Source: Panacagrimonas sp965216805 (GTDB taxonomy: Bacteria; Pseudomonadota; Gammaproteobacteria; Nevskiales; Nevskiaceae). Taken from it: a stretch of DNA of 64,000 nucleotides. A program made the translations under genes and the position numbers. Positions 8,374 through 16,256 of the stretch are shown one piece after another; position 1 is the first letter of the stretch, and each line of letters starts with the position of its first letter. Below the pieces are notes generated by a model, which did not search any database, was not told where the DNA came from, and saw only the letters and a program-made list of their open reading frames with translations. The stretch is from the NCBI RefSeq assembly GCF_965216805.1, contig NZ_CBDCGN010000003.1, forward strand, positions 1,240,001 to 1,304,000, read 5' to 3'.

Positions 8374-8503
8374 CGGCCTTTAGCTTTCTCAGAAAGGGAA
8401 GAAGCGCCCTTATTTCTTTGCGAAACGCGAGCGCAATCAACGTGACAGCAGTTGGCCAAGCCAGTGACGACACAAGGGCTGCGATGAAGGAGAGGATGTC
8501 CAT
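8374..8503 (-). pseudogene. 5' remnant of cassette 1 gene: small one-TM protein
   Basis: Starts at ATG 8503, eight bases after the GTTGGGC core. The first ~43 codons give a short N-terminus, one hydrophobic segment (about residues 5-27, SLAWPTAVTLIALAF) and a basic patch (RKEIRALLPFLRKLK). Reading then enters the IS and stops at 8336. Small one-TM proteins of this look are common in integron cassettes; their role is unknown. The probable tail of the gene is at 6986-7058. Confidence 0.6.
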
Positions 8504-8525
8504 TAGCTACGCCCAACGAGAGTGT

Positions 8526-8558
8526 AGAAAAACTCCGAAGAGCGGTTTCGCTCTTCGC
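8526..8558 (-). terminator. Terminator-like hairpin at the attI/cassette boundary
   Basis: On the minus strand a perfect 9-bp stem (CGAAGAGCG/CGCTCTTCG, 8536-8544 with 8549-8557, loop of four) is followed by GAG and five T. It fits a Rho-independent terminator for transcription running from attI toward the cassettes, which would be unusual at that place. Confidence 0.5.
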
Positions 8559-8662
8559 CGATGGTCCCATTTCGAGCGCGACAGTGCGATAAGGCGCCGC
8601 CTAATTTTTTGAAACCAGTTTGAGGCGACTGTCGCGTGCACTTCGGGCTCGGATTCGGTCAT

Positions 8663-8683
8663 GGCTGTAGTTTTTCTACAGCC
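8663..8683. repeat. Perfect inverted repeat in attI region
   Basis: GGCTGTAG and CTACAGCC (8-bp arms) flank a loop of five T. It resembles a LexA operator (CTG...CAG), but the spacing is one base too long, so it is recorded only as a hairpin or operator candidate upstream of intI. Confidence 0.4.
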
Positions 8684-8736
8684 TCAACGCCAATTAGATG
8701 GAACACGGCCAGCAGCCTATCCCGGCCGCGCGTCCG

Positions 8737-8742
8737 TATAAT
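8737..8742 (+). promoter_or_regulatory. Candidate -10 element of intI promoter
   Basis: A consensus TATAAT lies 62 bases before the intI start. No good -35 is seen 17 bases upstream, so an activator or a weak promoter is likely. Confidence 0.4.
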
Positions 8743-8804
8743 CTTTGTGGGGATTTTGTACTCCGTTGTTTGTCCAGCACTTCGCCGATTTGCGGAGGTC
8801 TCAC

Positions 8805-9797
8805 ATGGAACCAAACCCGGCCACTGCGCAGGCGCCGCACTTGCTCGATCAGGTGCGGCATCGTTTGCGCGCCAAGCATTACAGTCTCCGCACCGAATCG
8901 TCGTATGTGGACTGGATTAAACGCTTCATCCTGTTTCACGGCAAGCGGCATCCTCGGGACATGGGGGCTGTCGAGGTGGACGCGTTTCTGACCAGTCTGG
9001 CGGTGGAGCGCAAGGTTTCGGCGAGTACGCAGAATCAGGCGCTGAGCGCCATCCTGTTTCTTTACATGGAGGCTTTGGAGCTGGAGCTACCCTGGCTTTC
9101 CGGTGTCACGCGCGCGAAGAAGCCGGAACGTTTGCCCACGGTGTTGAGCCGGGCGCAGGTGCAGGCGCTGTTTTCGCAGCTGGCCGATTCGTCGGGGCAG
9201 GCAGCGCTGGTGGTTCGACTGCTTTACGGCACGGGGATGCGGCTGATGGAAGCCCTGCGTCTGCGGGTCAAGGATGTCGACGTGACGGGACACCAGATCA
9301 CGGTTCGTTGGGGCAAGGGCGCCAAGGATCGCGTGACCATGTTGCCGCACGCGCTGATGGAGCCGCTCATGGCGCGGTTCGCGGAGCGCAGGAAGCTGTT
9401 CGACGCGGACCGTGCGGCCGGCGTGGCGGGTGTGTGGATGCCGGATGCGCTGGCCACCAAGTTTCCCAATGCGTCGCGGGAGTGGGGATGGCAGTACGTG
9501 TTCACGTCCAGCGGCTTGTCGGCCGATCCTTTGAGCGGTGTGACACGGCGTCATCATCTGGATGAGTCCGCCGTTCAAAAGCTGGTGCGTCGGGCGGCGG
9601 TGCGTGCGCAGATCACAGGCCCTGCGTCACCGCACGTGCTGCGGCATTCGTTTGCGACGCATCTGCTGGAGGGCGGCTACGACATCAGGACCGTGCAGGA
9701 ACTGCTCGGCCATGCGGACGTGAGTACCACCATGATCTACACGCATGTGCTCAACCGCGGCGGGCGTGGGGTGTGCATTCCGCTGGATGAGTTGTGA
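8805..9797 (+). CDS. intI: Integron integrase IntI (tyrosine recombinase)
   Basis: Site-specific recombinase of 330 residues that joins attC to attI to capture or shuffle cassettes. It shows the tyrosine-recombinase catalytic set: the first Arg in GTGMRLMEALRLR, HVLRH at 277-281, GHADV, and the nucleophile Tyr at 312 in MIYTHV. What separates it from XerC/D is the IntI-specific insert around residues 219-229, KFPNASREWGW, which contacts the extrahelical bases of folded attC. The ATG at 8805 has a GGAGG site (8794-8798) six bases upstream; the in-frame extension to 8745 lacks one. Its length is normal and no residue appears lost, so it may be functional. It is divergent from the cassettes. Confidence 0.93.
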   Translation: MEPNPATAQAPHLLDQVRHRLRAKHYSLRTESSYVDWIKRFILFHGKRHPRDMGAVEVDAFLTSLAVERKVSASTQNQALSAILFLYMEALELELPWLSGVTRAKKPERLPTVLSRAQVQALFSQLADSSGQAALVVRLLYGTGMRLMEALRLRVKDVDVTGHQITVRWGKGAKDRVTMLPHALMEPLMARFAERRKLFDADRAAGVAGVWMPDALATKFPNASREWGWQYVFTSSGLSADPLSGVTRRHHLDESAVQKLVRRAAVRAQITGPASPHVLRHSFATHLLEGGYDIRTVQELLGHADVSTTMIYTHVLNRGGRGVCIPLDEL

Positions 9798-9837
9798 AGC
9801 ATCGGCGCGCGGAACCGGTTAGCCCACGCTCTGCTGG

Positions 9838-9874
9838 CCCTCACCCCCGGCCCCTCTCCCATGGGAGAGGGGAG
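9838..9874. repeat. REP-like palindrome between intI and flhA
   Basis: CCCTCACCCCCGG followed by a palindrome with 10-bp arms (CCCCTCTCCC/GGGAGAGGGG, 9851-9872). The same CCCTCACCCC...CCTCT core recurs inside cheA (17069-17116). It may also act as a bidirectional transcription barrier after intI. Confidence 0.65.
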
Positions 9875-9942
9875 CAAGATAGTAATGCGCGCGCAGGCCT
9901 AGCCCGGAACTTGCTCCTGGCCCTTCCGAAACGGAAGAAGGC

Positions 9943-12009
9943 ATGGCCACGCAAACCAACGGAATTCTGGGCAGGTTGCAGGTGCTGGGGCGTAGCGGCC
10001 TGGGCGCGCCGCTGCTGTTGCTGACCATCCTGGCGATGATGGTGGTGCCGCTGTCGCCGGTGGTGCTGGACCTGGCGTTCACCTTCAACATCGCGCTGTC
10101 CATCGTGATTCTGCTGGCGGTGGTCAACGTCATGCGGCCACTGGATTTCAGTGCGTTTCCCACCGTGTTGCTGCTGGCCACGCTGTTGCGACTGGCCTTG
10201 AACGTGGGCTCCAGCCGCGTGGTGCTGATGCACGGGCACGAGGGCCCGCACGCGGCGGGCCAGGTGATCGAGAGCTTCGGGGAGTTCGTGGTGGGCGGCA
10301 GTTTCGCGGTGGGCATCGTGGTGTTCGTGATCCTCACCATCGTCAATTTCATGGTGGTGACCAAGGGCGCCGAGCGGGTCTCCGAGGTGTCGGCGCGCTT
10401 TATTCTTGACGCCCTTCCGGGCCGCCAGATGGCGATCGATGCCGATCTGAACGCCGGATTGTTGACGCGCGACGAGGCCAAGACGCGGCGCGAGGAAGTG
10501 CGCGAGGAGGCCGACTTCTACGGCTCCATGGACGGTGCCTCCAAGTTCATCCGCGGCGACGCCATCGCCAGCATCCTGATCCTGTTCATCAACATCATCG
10601 GCGGCCTGTTCATCGGCACCATGGAACACGGGCTGGACATCGGCACCGCGGGCCGCAACTACACCCTGCTGACCATCGGCGATGGGCTGGTGGCGCAGGT
10701 GCCGTCGCTGCTGATGTCGGTGGCGGTGGCGGTGCTGGTGACGCGCATGTCGCGCTCGCAGGACATTGCCGGCACGGTGATGAAGCAGGTGTTTTCCTCG
10801 CCCAAGGTGCTGGGGGTGGCGGCCGGCGTGTTGGGCCTGGTGGGCGTGGTACCCGGCATGCCCAACCTGGTGTTCCTGCTGCTGGCGGGGGCTTGCGCTG
10901 GCGGCGCCTGGCTGATGGCGCGTCGCGCGCGACAGCCGCAATCGGCGGCCGTCGAAGCACCCAAGACCGACCGTCCGGCGGAGCTGAGCTGGGAGGACGT
11001 GCAACCCGAAGACCCGCTGGGTCTGGAGGTGGGTTATCGCCTGATCCCGCTGGTGGATCAGCGCCAGGGCGGCGAGCTGATGCCGCGCATCAAGGGCGTG
11101 CGCCGCAAGCTGACCCAGGAGCTGGGCTTTCTGGTGCCGCCGGTGCACATCCGCGACAACCTGGAACTGGCGCCCAACGCCTATCGCATCACCCTGCTCG
11201 GCGTGCCGCTGGCCGATGGCGTGCTGTACCCGGATCGCGAGCTGGCGCTCAACCCGGGGCGCGTGTTCGGCACGGTGGAGGGCATCACGGTCAAGGACCC
11301 CACCTTCGGCATGGAGGCGGTCTGGATCGAGCGCGGCCGCCGCGAGCACGCGCAATCCCTGGGTTACACAGTGGTGGATGCCGCCACCGTGGTGGCCACG
11401 CATCTATCGCATTTGATTGGCGAGCACATCGCCGAACTGTTCGGTTTCGACGAAGCACAGCAGCTGCTCAACAGCCTGGCCAAGACCTCGCCCAAGCTGG
11501 CCGAAGACCTGGTACCCAAGAGTCTGCCGATGGCGATCTTCGTCAAGGTGCTGCAAGGCCTGCTGGGCGAGCGGGTGTCGCTGAAGAACCTGCGCGTGAT
11601 TGCCGAAGCCTTGGCGGAGGCGGCGCCGCGCAGCCAGGATCCCGTCGCCCTGATCGGCGCTGCGCGGGTCGCGCTGAGCCGCCAGATCGTGCAGGAAATC
11701 AATGGGCTGGACGAGGAGTTGCAAGTGCTCACTCTGGAGCCCGCACTGGAACAGGTGTTGCAGACCAGCGTTTCGACGGGCAACGCCGCCCTGGAACCCG
11801 GACTCGCCGAACGCATGCACCAGTCGCTCGCCAATCAAGCTCAGCAACAGGAAATCCAGGGCCGCGTGCCGGTGCTGCTGGTGCCGCAGGCACTACGCCC
11901 GGTGCTGGCGCGCTTCACCCGCCAGACCATCCCGGCGCTGCGGGTGCTGGCCTACAACGAAGTGCCCGAGTCCCGCCGCATTCGCATTGCTGGGGCGGTA
12001 GGAGCCTGA
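9943..12009 (+). CDS. flhA: Flagellar export gate protein FlhA
   Basis: A 688-residue inner-membrane component of the flagellar type III export apparatus, forming the nonameric export gate with FlhB, FliP, FliQ and FliR. About eight hydrophobic segments lie in the first ~320 residues, and a large cytoplasmic domain (about 340-688) would dock substrate-chaperone complexes. The FHIPEP signature region (NFMVVTKGAERVSEVSARF, about residues 130-150) is visible. The ATG at 9943 follows GGAAGAAGG. It heads the flagellar/chemotaxis operon, with flhF one base after its stop. FlhB, usually just upstream in this group, is absent: the preceding gene is intI. Confidence 0.96.
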   Translation: MATQTNGILGRLQVLGRSGLGAPLLLLTILAMMVVPLSPVVLDLAFTFNIALSIVILLAVVNVMRPLDFSAFPTVLLLATLLRLALNVGSSRVVLMHGHEGPHAAGQVIESFGEFVVGGSFAVGIVVFVILTIVNFMVVTKGAERVSEVSARFILDALPGRQMAIDADLNAGLLTRDEAKTRREEVREEADFYGSMDGASKFIRGDAIASILILFINIIGGLFIGTMEHGLDIGTAGRNYTLLTIGDGLVAQVPSLLMSVAVAVLVTRMSRSQDIAGTVMKQVFSSPKVLGVAAGVLGLVGVVPGMPNLVFLLLAGACAGGAWLMARRARQPQSAAVEAPKTDRPAELSWEDVQPEDPLGLEVGYRLIPLVDQRQGGELMPRIKGVRRKLTQELGFLVPPVHIRDNLELAPNAYRITLLGVPLADGVLYPDRELALNPGRVFGTVEGITVKDPTFGMEAVWIERGRREHAQSLGYTVVDAATVVATHLSHLIGEHIAELFGFDEAQQLLNSLAKTSPKLAEDLVPKSLPMAIFVKVLQGLLGERVSLKNLRVIAEALAEAAPRSQDPVALIGAARVALSRQIVQEINGLDEELQVLTLEPALEQVLQTSVSTGNAALEPGLAERMHQSLANQAQQQEIQGRVPVLLVPQALRPVLARFTRQTIPALRVLAYNEVPESRRIRIAGAVGA

Positions 12010-12010
12010 G

Positions 12011-13306
12011 ATGAAGATCAAGCGTTTCATTGCCCCCAACATGCGCGAAGCGATGCGCATGGTGCGCGAGGAACAGGGCGAAGATGCGGTGATCCTGTCC
12101 AATCGGCGCATGGAGAGCGGCATCGAAGTGGTGGCCGCCACCGACTACGACGCCGCGCTGGTGCAGCACGCCGCGCTGCGCTCCGACGCTGCGCCGGCCG
12201 CAGCCAGCGTGCCGTCGGCACCGCCGGCCAAGCCTGTGGCCGCGGCTTCGAGCTTCGAACGCCAACTACGCGAGCAGCAGCGCTCCGCTGAGGCTGCCCC
12301 CGTTCGCGCGGTGCCGCCGCGCAACCAGGCGGCGAGTGTGGCGGGCCTGCAGACCAAGCCGACGCCGACGCCGGCCCCCGAGCACGAGTTCGAATTTCTG
12401 CGCCGCGAGATGCAGCGCATGCGCCAGATGATGGAAGAACAACTGGCGGGTCAGAGCTGGAACACGCTCAAGACGCGCAACCCGGTGCGTGCCGACGTGG
12501 TGCGCAAGCTGGTCACCTGCGGCATCGAACTGAAGCTGGCGCGCGAAGTGGCCTGCGAGCTGCCCGACAGCATCGCCGCGGATCGTGCGCGCTATCTGCC
12601 GATGGCGATGCTGTCGCGCCGAATTCCTGCATTCAAGACCGAATGGCTGGACGCCGGCGGCGTGATCTCGCTGGTCGGCGCCACCGGCGTGGGCAAGACC
12701 ACCACCATCGCCAAGCTCGCCGCGCGCTACGTGCAGAGCTGGGGCTTGCGCGACGTGGCCATGGTCACCACCGATCATTTCCGCATCGGCGCGCAGGAGC
12801 AGTTGTTCACTTACGGCCGTCTGCTCGGCGTGCCGGTGCTCACCGCGGACAACCACACCGAGCTGTGCCAGGCGCTGGACAAGCTGCGCGACCGCAAGCT
12901 GGTGCTGATCGATACCGCCGGCATGTCGCCGCGCGACGAAAACCTGTCCAGGCAGTTCGCCATGTTGTCGGGTCTGCCGGTACCCAACCGCACCGCGTTG
13001 GTGTTGTCGGCCAGCAGCCAGGCTTCGGACCTCGACGACCAGTTCCGCCGCTTTGCGCCGTCCGATCCGAGCGCGGTGATTCTGACCAAGCTCGACGAGG
13101 CCTCGCGCCTGGGTGGTGCCATCTCCTGCCTGATCCGCCACGCGCTGCCGCTGGCCTACACCACCGACGGTCAGCGCGTGCCCGAGGACCTGTCTGCCGC
13201 GCGGCCCGACCAGTTGGTGCTGCGCGCCAACCGTGCGCTGGCGACGCGCCCCGATGCGGAAGACGAAGAGATTTCCATGCAGTTCGCCGGAGTCGTGAAT
13301 GTCTAA
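12011..13306 (+). CDS. flhF: Flagellar placement GTPase FlhF
   Basis: SRP-type GTPase of 431 residues that sets polar flagellum placement and number together with FlhG. The N-terminal B domain is variable and Ala/Pro-rich (about 60-130). The NG part begins near residue 150, with the P-loop GATGVGKTT at 223-231, TTDHFRIGAQEQL, and DTAGMSPRD, and ends near residue 420. It starts one base after flhA and overlaps flhG by eight bases, indicating coupled translation. Family knowledge, not the sequence, supports the polar-flagellum inference. Confidence 0.95.
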   Translation: MKIKRFIAPNMREAMRMVREEQGEDAVILSNRRMESGIEVVAATDYDAALVQHAALRSDAAPAAASVPSAPPAKPVAAASSFERQLREQQRSAEAAPVRAVPPRNQAASVAGLQTKPTPTPAPEHEFEFLRREMQRMRQMMEEQLAGQSWNTLKTRNPVRADVVRKLVTCGIELKLAREVACELPDSIAADRARYLPMAMLSRRIPAFKTEWLDAGGVISLVGATGVGKTTTIAKLAARYVQSWGLRDVAMVTTDHFRIGAQEQLFTYGRLLGVPVLTADNHTELCQALDKLRDRKLVLIDTAGMSPRDENLSRQFAMLSGLPVPNRTALVLSASSQASDLDDQFRRFAPSDPSAVILTKLDEASRLGGAISCLIRHALPLAYTTDGQRVPEDLSAARPDQLVLRANRALATRPDAEDEEISMQFAGVVNV

Positions 13307-14177
13307 GCCGCTCAATGACCAGGCCGCGGGCCTGAGATTGCTGCGCCCCGCCAAGCCGGTGCAGGTGATTGCCATCACCAGCGGCAAGGGCGGCGTGGGC
13401 AAGACCAGCGTGTCGGTGAACCTGGCCACCGCGATGGCGATGTCCGGCAAGCAGGTGATGCTGCTGGACGGCGATCTGGGCATGGCCAATGTCGATGTGA
13501 TGCTGGGCCTGCAGCCGAGCTGCAATCTGTGGCACGTGCTGGAAGGGCAGTGCTCGCTGGACGACACCATCCTGGAAGGCCCGGCCGGTCTGATGGTGGT
13601 GCCGGCCTCCAGCGGTCGCAAGAACATGGCCGAACTCACGCGCGCCGAAAACGCCGGGCTGGTGCGCGCGTTCAGCGAGCTGAGCCGTCCGCTGGATGTG
13701 CTGATCGTGGATACCGCGGCCGGTATCGCCGATTCCGTCATCACCTTCACCCAGGCGTCGCAGGAAGTGATTGTGGTGATCTGCAATGACCCGGCCTCGC
13801 TCACCGATGCCTACGCGCTGATCAAGGTGCTCAACCGCGATCACGGCGTGGAGCGCGTGCAGGTGCTGGCCAACATGGTGCAGAACCTCACCGAGGCCAA
13901 GGAGGTGTACGAAAACCTGCGCCGTGTGGCCGAGCGCTTTCTGGACGTCACGCTCAACTTCATGGGCTTCGTGCCGCAGGACGAATGGCTGCGCCGCGCC
14001 GTGCGCCGCCAGCAGGCGGTGGTGCAGGCGTATCCCAACAGCGCCGCCTCGCTGGCCTTCATGCAACTGGCCAAGAAGGCCGAAGCCTGGGGCAGTCCCA
14101 AGGGCGCGCGCGGCAATCTGGAATTCTTCGTCGAGCGCCTGGTCGGCGGCGGCGAGCTGGTCCCGGCGCTGGTCTGA
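13299..14177 (+). CDS. flhG: Flagellar number regulator FlhG/FleN (MinD-like ATPase)
   Basis: ParA/MinD-family ATPase of 292 residues that restrains flagellar number and stimulates FlhF GTPase. The deviant Walker A reads GKGGVGKT at 29-36. The Walker B region LIVDTAAGIAD and a C-terminal amphipathic region are present. In pseudomonads the orthologue FleN also antagonises FleQ. The start codon lies inside the end of flhF. Length is typical. Confidence 0.94.
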   Translation: MSKPLNDQAAGLRLLRPAKPVQVIAITSGKGGVGKTSVSVNLATAMAMSGKQVMLLDGDLGMANVDVMLGLQPSCNLWHVLEGQCSLDDTILEGPAGLMVVPASSGRKNMAELTRAENAGLVRAFSELSRPLDVLIVDTAAGIADSVITFTQASQEVIVVICNDPASLTDAYALIKVLNRDHGVERVQVLANMVQNLTEAKEVYENLRRVAERFLDVTLNFMGFVPQDEWLRRAVRRQQAVVQAYPNSAASLAFMQLAKKAEAWGSPKGARGNLEFFVERLVGGGELVPALV

Positions 14178-14211
14178 ACATGCGCACGTCGATCCGCCAC
14201 GAGGCGCGGCC

Positions 14212-14952
14212 ATGAGCGCGCTGCCGCAGGAAGCCGTGCAGCGTTACCGCGCCGCGCAGCACCCGGACGCCGACCTGGTCCATCTGCATGCGGGCCTGGT
14301 CAAGCGCATCGCCTATCACCTGGCGGCGCGTCTGCCCGCCAGCGTGGAGGTGGACGATCTGATCCAGGCCGGCAGCCTGGGCCTGCTGGAAGCTGCGCGC
14401 CATTACCAGGGCGATCGCGGCGCCAGCTTCGAAACCTACGCCGGCATCCGCATTCGCGGCGCCATGCTCGACGAACTGCGCCGCGGCGACTGGGCGCCAC
14501 GCTCCCTGCATCGGCGCGCGCGCGAAGTCGAGGCGGCGATGCGCGCGATCGAGCAGGAGACCGGACGCGAAGCGCGGGACACCGAGGTGGCCGAGCGCCT
14601 CAACCTGTCGCTGGACGACTATCACGATGCCGTCGCCGATGCGGCGCGTTGCCAGGTGCTGTCCAGTCACGGTTACGACGACGGCCAAGGTTATGACGCG
14701 GTGGCAGAGCACGGCGACCCCGACGAGCAGTTTGGTCGCGAGGAGTTCCAGCAGGAGCTGGCGCAGGCGATCGGCCGTCTGCCCGAACGCGAGCGCCTGG
14801 TGATGTCGCTGTATTACGAGCGCGAACTCAACCTCAAGGAGATCGGCAAGGTGCTGGGCGTCAGCGAGAGCCGCGCGTGCCAGATCCACGGCCAGGCGCT
14901 GGTGCGCCTGCGTGCGCGGCTGGGCGATTGGGCCGGCGTGGCGCTGGGCTAG
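14212..14952 (+). CDS. fliA: Flagellar sigma factor FliA (sigma-28)
   Basis: RNA polymerase sigma-28, 246 residues, which transcribes late flagellar and chemotaxis genes. Region 2 (DDLIQAGSLGLLEAARHY, about 50-68), region 3 and region 4 (ERLVMSLYYERELNLKEIG...SRACQIHGQAL, about 195-235) are recognisable. The ATG at 14212 is used because the longer open frame overlaps flhG. It lies 34 bases after flhG. The 160 bases to cheY hold an intergenic repeat. Confidence 0.95.
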   Translation: MSALPQEAVQRYRAAQHPDADLVHLHAGLVKRIAYHLAARLPASVEVDDLIQAGSLGLLEAARHYQGDRGASFETYAGIRIRGAMLDELRRGDWAPRSLHRRAREVEAAMRAIEQETGREARDTEVAERLNLSLDDYHDAVADAARCQVLSSHGYDDGQGYDAVAEHGDPDEQFGREEFQQELAQAIGRLPERERLVMSLYYERELNLKEIGKVLGVSESRACQIHGQALVRLRARLGDWAGVALG

Positions 14953-14973
14953 TTTCGTCGGCCGATCAAAAAG

Positions 14974-15080
14974 TATTTCAACGCAAAGGCGCGAAGGAAA
15001 AAGATAAGGACGCGAAGGATGAAAAGCGCCGCACCCCACGATCTTTGCGTTCTCTACCTTTCCTTTGCGCCTTTGCGTTA
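14974..15080. repeat. Intergenic inverted repeat, 'AACGCAAAGG' family, copy 1
   Basis: The arm TTTCAACGCAAAGGCGCGAAGG at the left is matched in reverse complement by CCTTTGCGCCTTTGCGTTA at 15062-15080. The interior is A/G-rich on one side and C/T-rich on the other, so the transcript could fold into one long hairpin between fliA and cheY. Related copies occur at 43803-43905 and 48674-48811. Confidence 0.65.
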
Positions 15081-15112
15081 GGACTCTTTCTCATCAATAT
15101 CGGGACAGAAGC

Positions 15113-15505
15113 ATGGACAAGAATCTGAAAATCCTCATCGTCGACGACTTCTCGACCATGCGGCGCATCGTCAAGAATCTGCTGCACGACCTGGGCTACA
15201 CCAACACCCACGAAGCCGACGACGGCAAGACCGCGTGGCCGCTGCTGCAGGCCGGCAGCTACGATTTTGTGGTGACCGACTGGAACATGCCGGGCATGAC
15301 CGGTATCGACCTGCTGCGCGCCATACGCGGCGAACCCAAGCTGGCCGGGCTGCCGGTGCTGATGGTCACCGCCGAAGCGCAGCGCGACCAGATCATCGAA
15401 GCGGCCAAGGCGGGGGTGAACGGCTACATCATCAAGCCCTTCACCGCGGTGACGCTCAAGGAAAAGCTCGACAAGATTTTCCAGCGCCTCGCCGAAGCCG
15501 CGTAG
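15113..15505 (+). CDS. cheY: Chemotaxis response regulator CheY
   Basis: Single-domain receiver of 130 residues that carries the phosphoryl signal from CheA to the flagellar switch. The conserved residues are all there: acidic pair D11/D12, phospho-acceptor D56 (VVTDWNMPG), T86 (MVTAEA) and K108 (IIKPF). The ATG at 15113 starts at the first conserved residues; an upstream in-frame start at 15065 would run into the repeat. cheZ follows within eight bases. Confidence 0.96.
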   Translation: MDKNLKILIVDDFSTMRRIVKNLLHDLGYTNTHEADDGKTAWPLLQAGSYDFVVTDWNMPGMTGIDLLRAIRGEPKLAGLPVLMVTAEAQRDQIIEAAKAGVNGYIIKPFTAVTLKEKLDKIFQRLAEAA

Positions 15506-15512
15506 TGCTCCC

Positions 15513-16250
15513 GTGAACGCTCCCCTGAACGCCACGCCGGGCCGCGCCGAACAGATCAAGCGCCTGCAGGAACTCACTGCGCTGCTGCAGGCCGGTGACG
15601 ACACCGCTTTCGAAGCGCGCTTCGCCAGCTTTCTGCAGGCGCGCGAACAAGGCCTGTTCGTGAGCGTGGCCAAACTTACCCGCAGCCTGCACGACGCCGT
15701 GCGCGAACTGCGCTTTGATGATCGCCTGTCCAGCCTGGCCGGGCGCGAGATTCCCGATGCCTGCTCGCGTCTGGATTACGTGGCCAAGGTCACCGAAGAG
15801 GCCGCCCACAAGACCCTGGACCTGGTGGAGGAATGCCAGAAGCTGACCCAGGACATTGCGCTGGCTACGCACGATCTGGCGGCGGCCTGCCAGCGCGCAC
15901 ACTCGTACTCGGGTTCGCCGTACTCGCTGTCGGGGTTGGTGGTGAGCGTGGACGAAACCCGCAGCCATATCGCCGAAAGCGCGGTGAACCTGCGCGAGCG
16001 GCTGTCGCGTCTGGCCCAGGCGCAGGAGTATCAGGATCTGGCCGGACAGGTGATCCGCAAGGTCACGCAACTGGTCAAGAGTGTCGAAGGTGCGCTGATC
16101 GAACTACTGCGCGCCTCCGGCGGGCTCGGCAGCGGCCGTACGGCCGAGGCGCCGGAAGGCGTGCTGCACGGCCCGGCCATCGATGGCGTGACACCCGTCG
16201 CGGTGAGCCAGGACGATGCCGATTCTCTGCTCGCCGAGCTGGGGTTTTAA
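15513..16250 (+). CDS. cheZ: CheY-P phosphatase CheZ
   Basis: All-helical phosphatase of 245 residues that dephosphorylates CheY-P. The catalytic-helix region AQEYQDLAGQVIRKV (about residues 168-182), with the Gln that positions water, is present. So is the C-terminal CheY-binding tail DADSLLAELGF at the very end. The start is GTG at 15513, seven bases after the cheY stop, with the conserved region beginning soon after. Length is normal for the group. Confidence 0.93.
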   Translation: MNAPLNATPGRAEQIKRLQELTALLQAGDDTAFEARFASFLQAREQGLFVSVAKLTRSLHDAVRELRFDDRLSSLAGREIPDACSRLDYVAKVTEEAAHKTLDLVEECQKLTQDIALATHDLAAACQRAHSYSGSPYSLSGLVVSVDETRSHIAESAVNLRERLSRLAQAQEYQDLAGQVIRKVTQLVKSVEGALIELLRASGGLGSGRTAEAPEGVLHGPAIDGVTPVAVSQDDADSLLAELGF

Positions 16251-16256
16251 GCCCAA

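Larger units (their letters stand above)
8511..8690 (-). other. Presumed attI region between intI and first cassette
   Basis: The integron primary site must lie between intI and the GTTGGGC core at 8517-8511. The core point itself is clear, but attI accessory boxes are not conserved enough to define by eye. The stretch holds two hairpins (8536-8557 and 8663-8683) and no gene that I trust. A promoter driving the cassettes (Pc) is expected here or inside intI but was not identified. Confidence 0.5.
5331..9797. mobile_element. Chromosomal integron remnant: intI, attC sites, three cassettes, IS-invaded
   Basis: The integrase gene (8805-9797, +) and a minus-strand cassette array diverge from a shared attI region, the standard integron layout. 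Reading the minus strand from attI: a core GTTGGGC at 8517-8511 starts cassette 1, whose attC (7004-6927) begins with the matching inverse core GCCCAAC. The core GTTAGAG (6933-6927) starts cassette 2, whose attC (5969-5865) begins CTCTAAC. The core GTTAGCC (5871-5865) starts cassette 3. Each cassette start is the reverse complement of the inverse core of its own attC, a diagnostic property of inserted cassettes. The cassettes are clearly more AT-rich than the flanking operons. One IS lies inside cassette 1 and another ends the array. Confidence 0.85.

Noticed and set aside
8507..8662. 51-codon minus-strand reading frame between intI and cassette 1 (start at 8662)
   Set aside because: It runs through a terminator-like hairpin and the core site, has no ribosome site of note and no family resemblance.
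8663..8683. LexA operator upstream of intI
   Set aside because: The CTG...CAG spacing is 11 rather than 10 bases and the centre is a T run, so a hairpin is the safer description.
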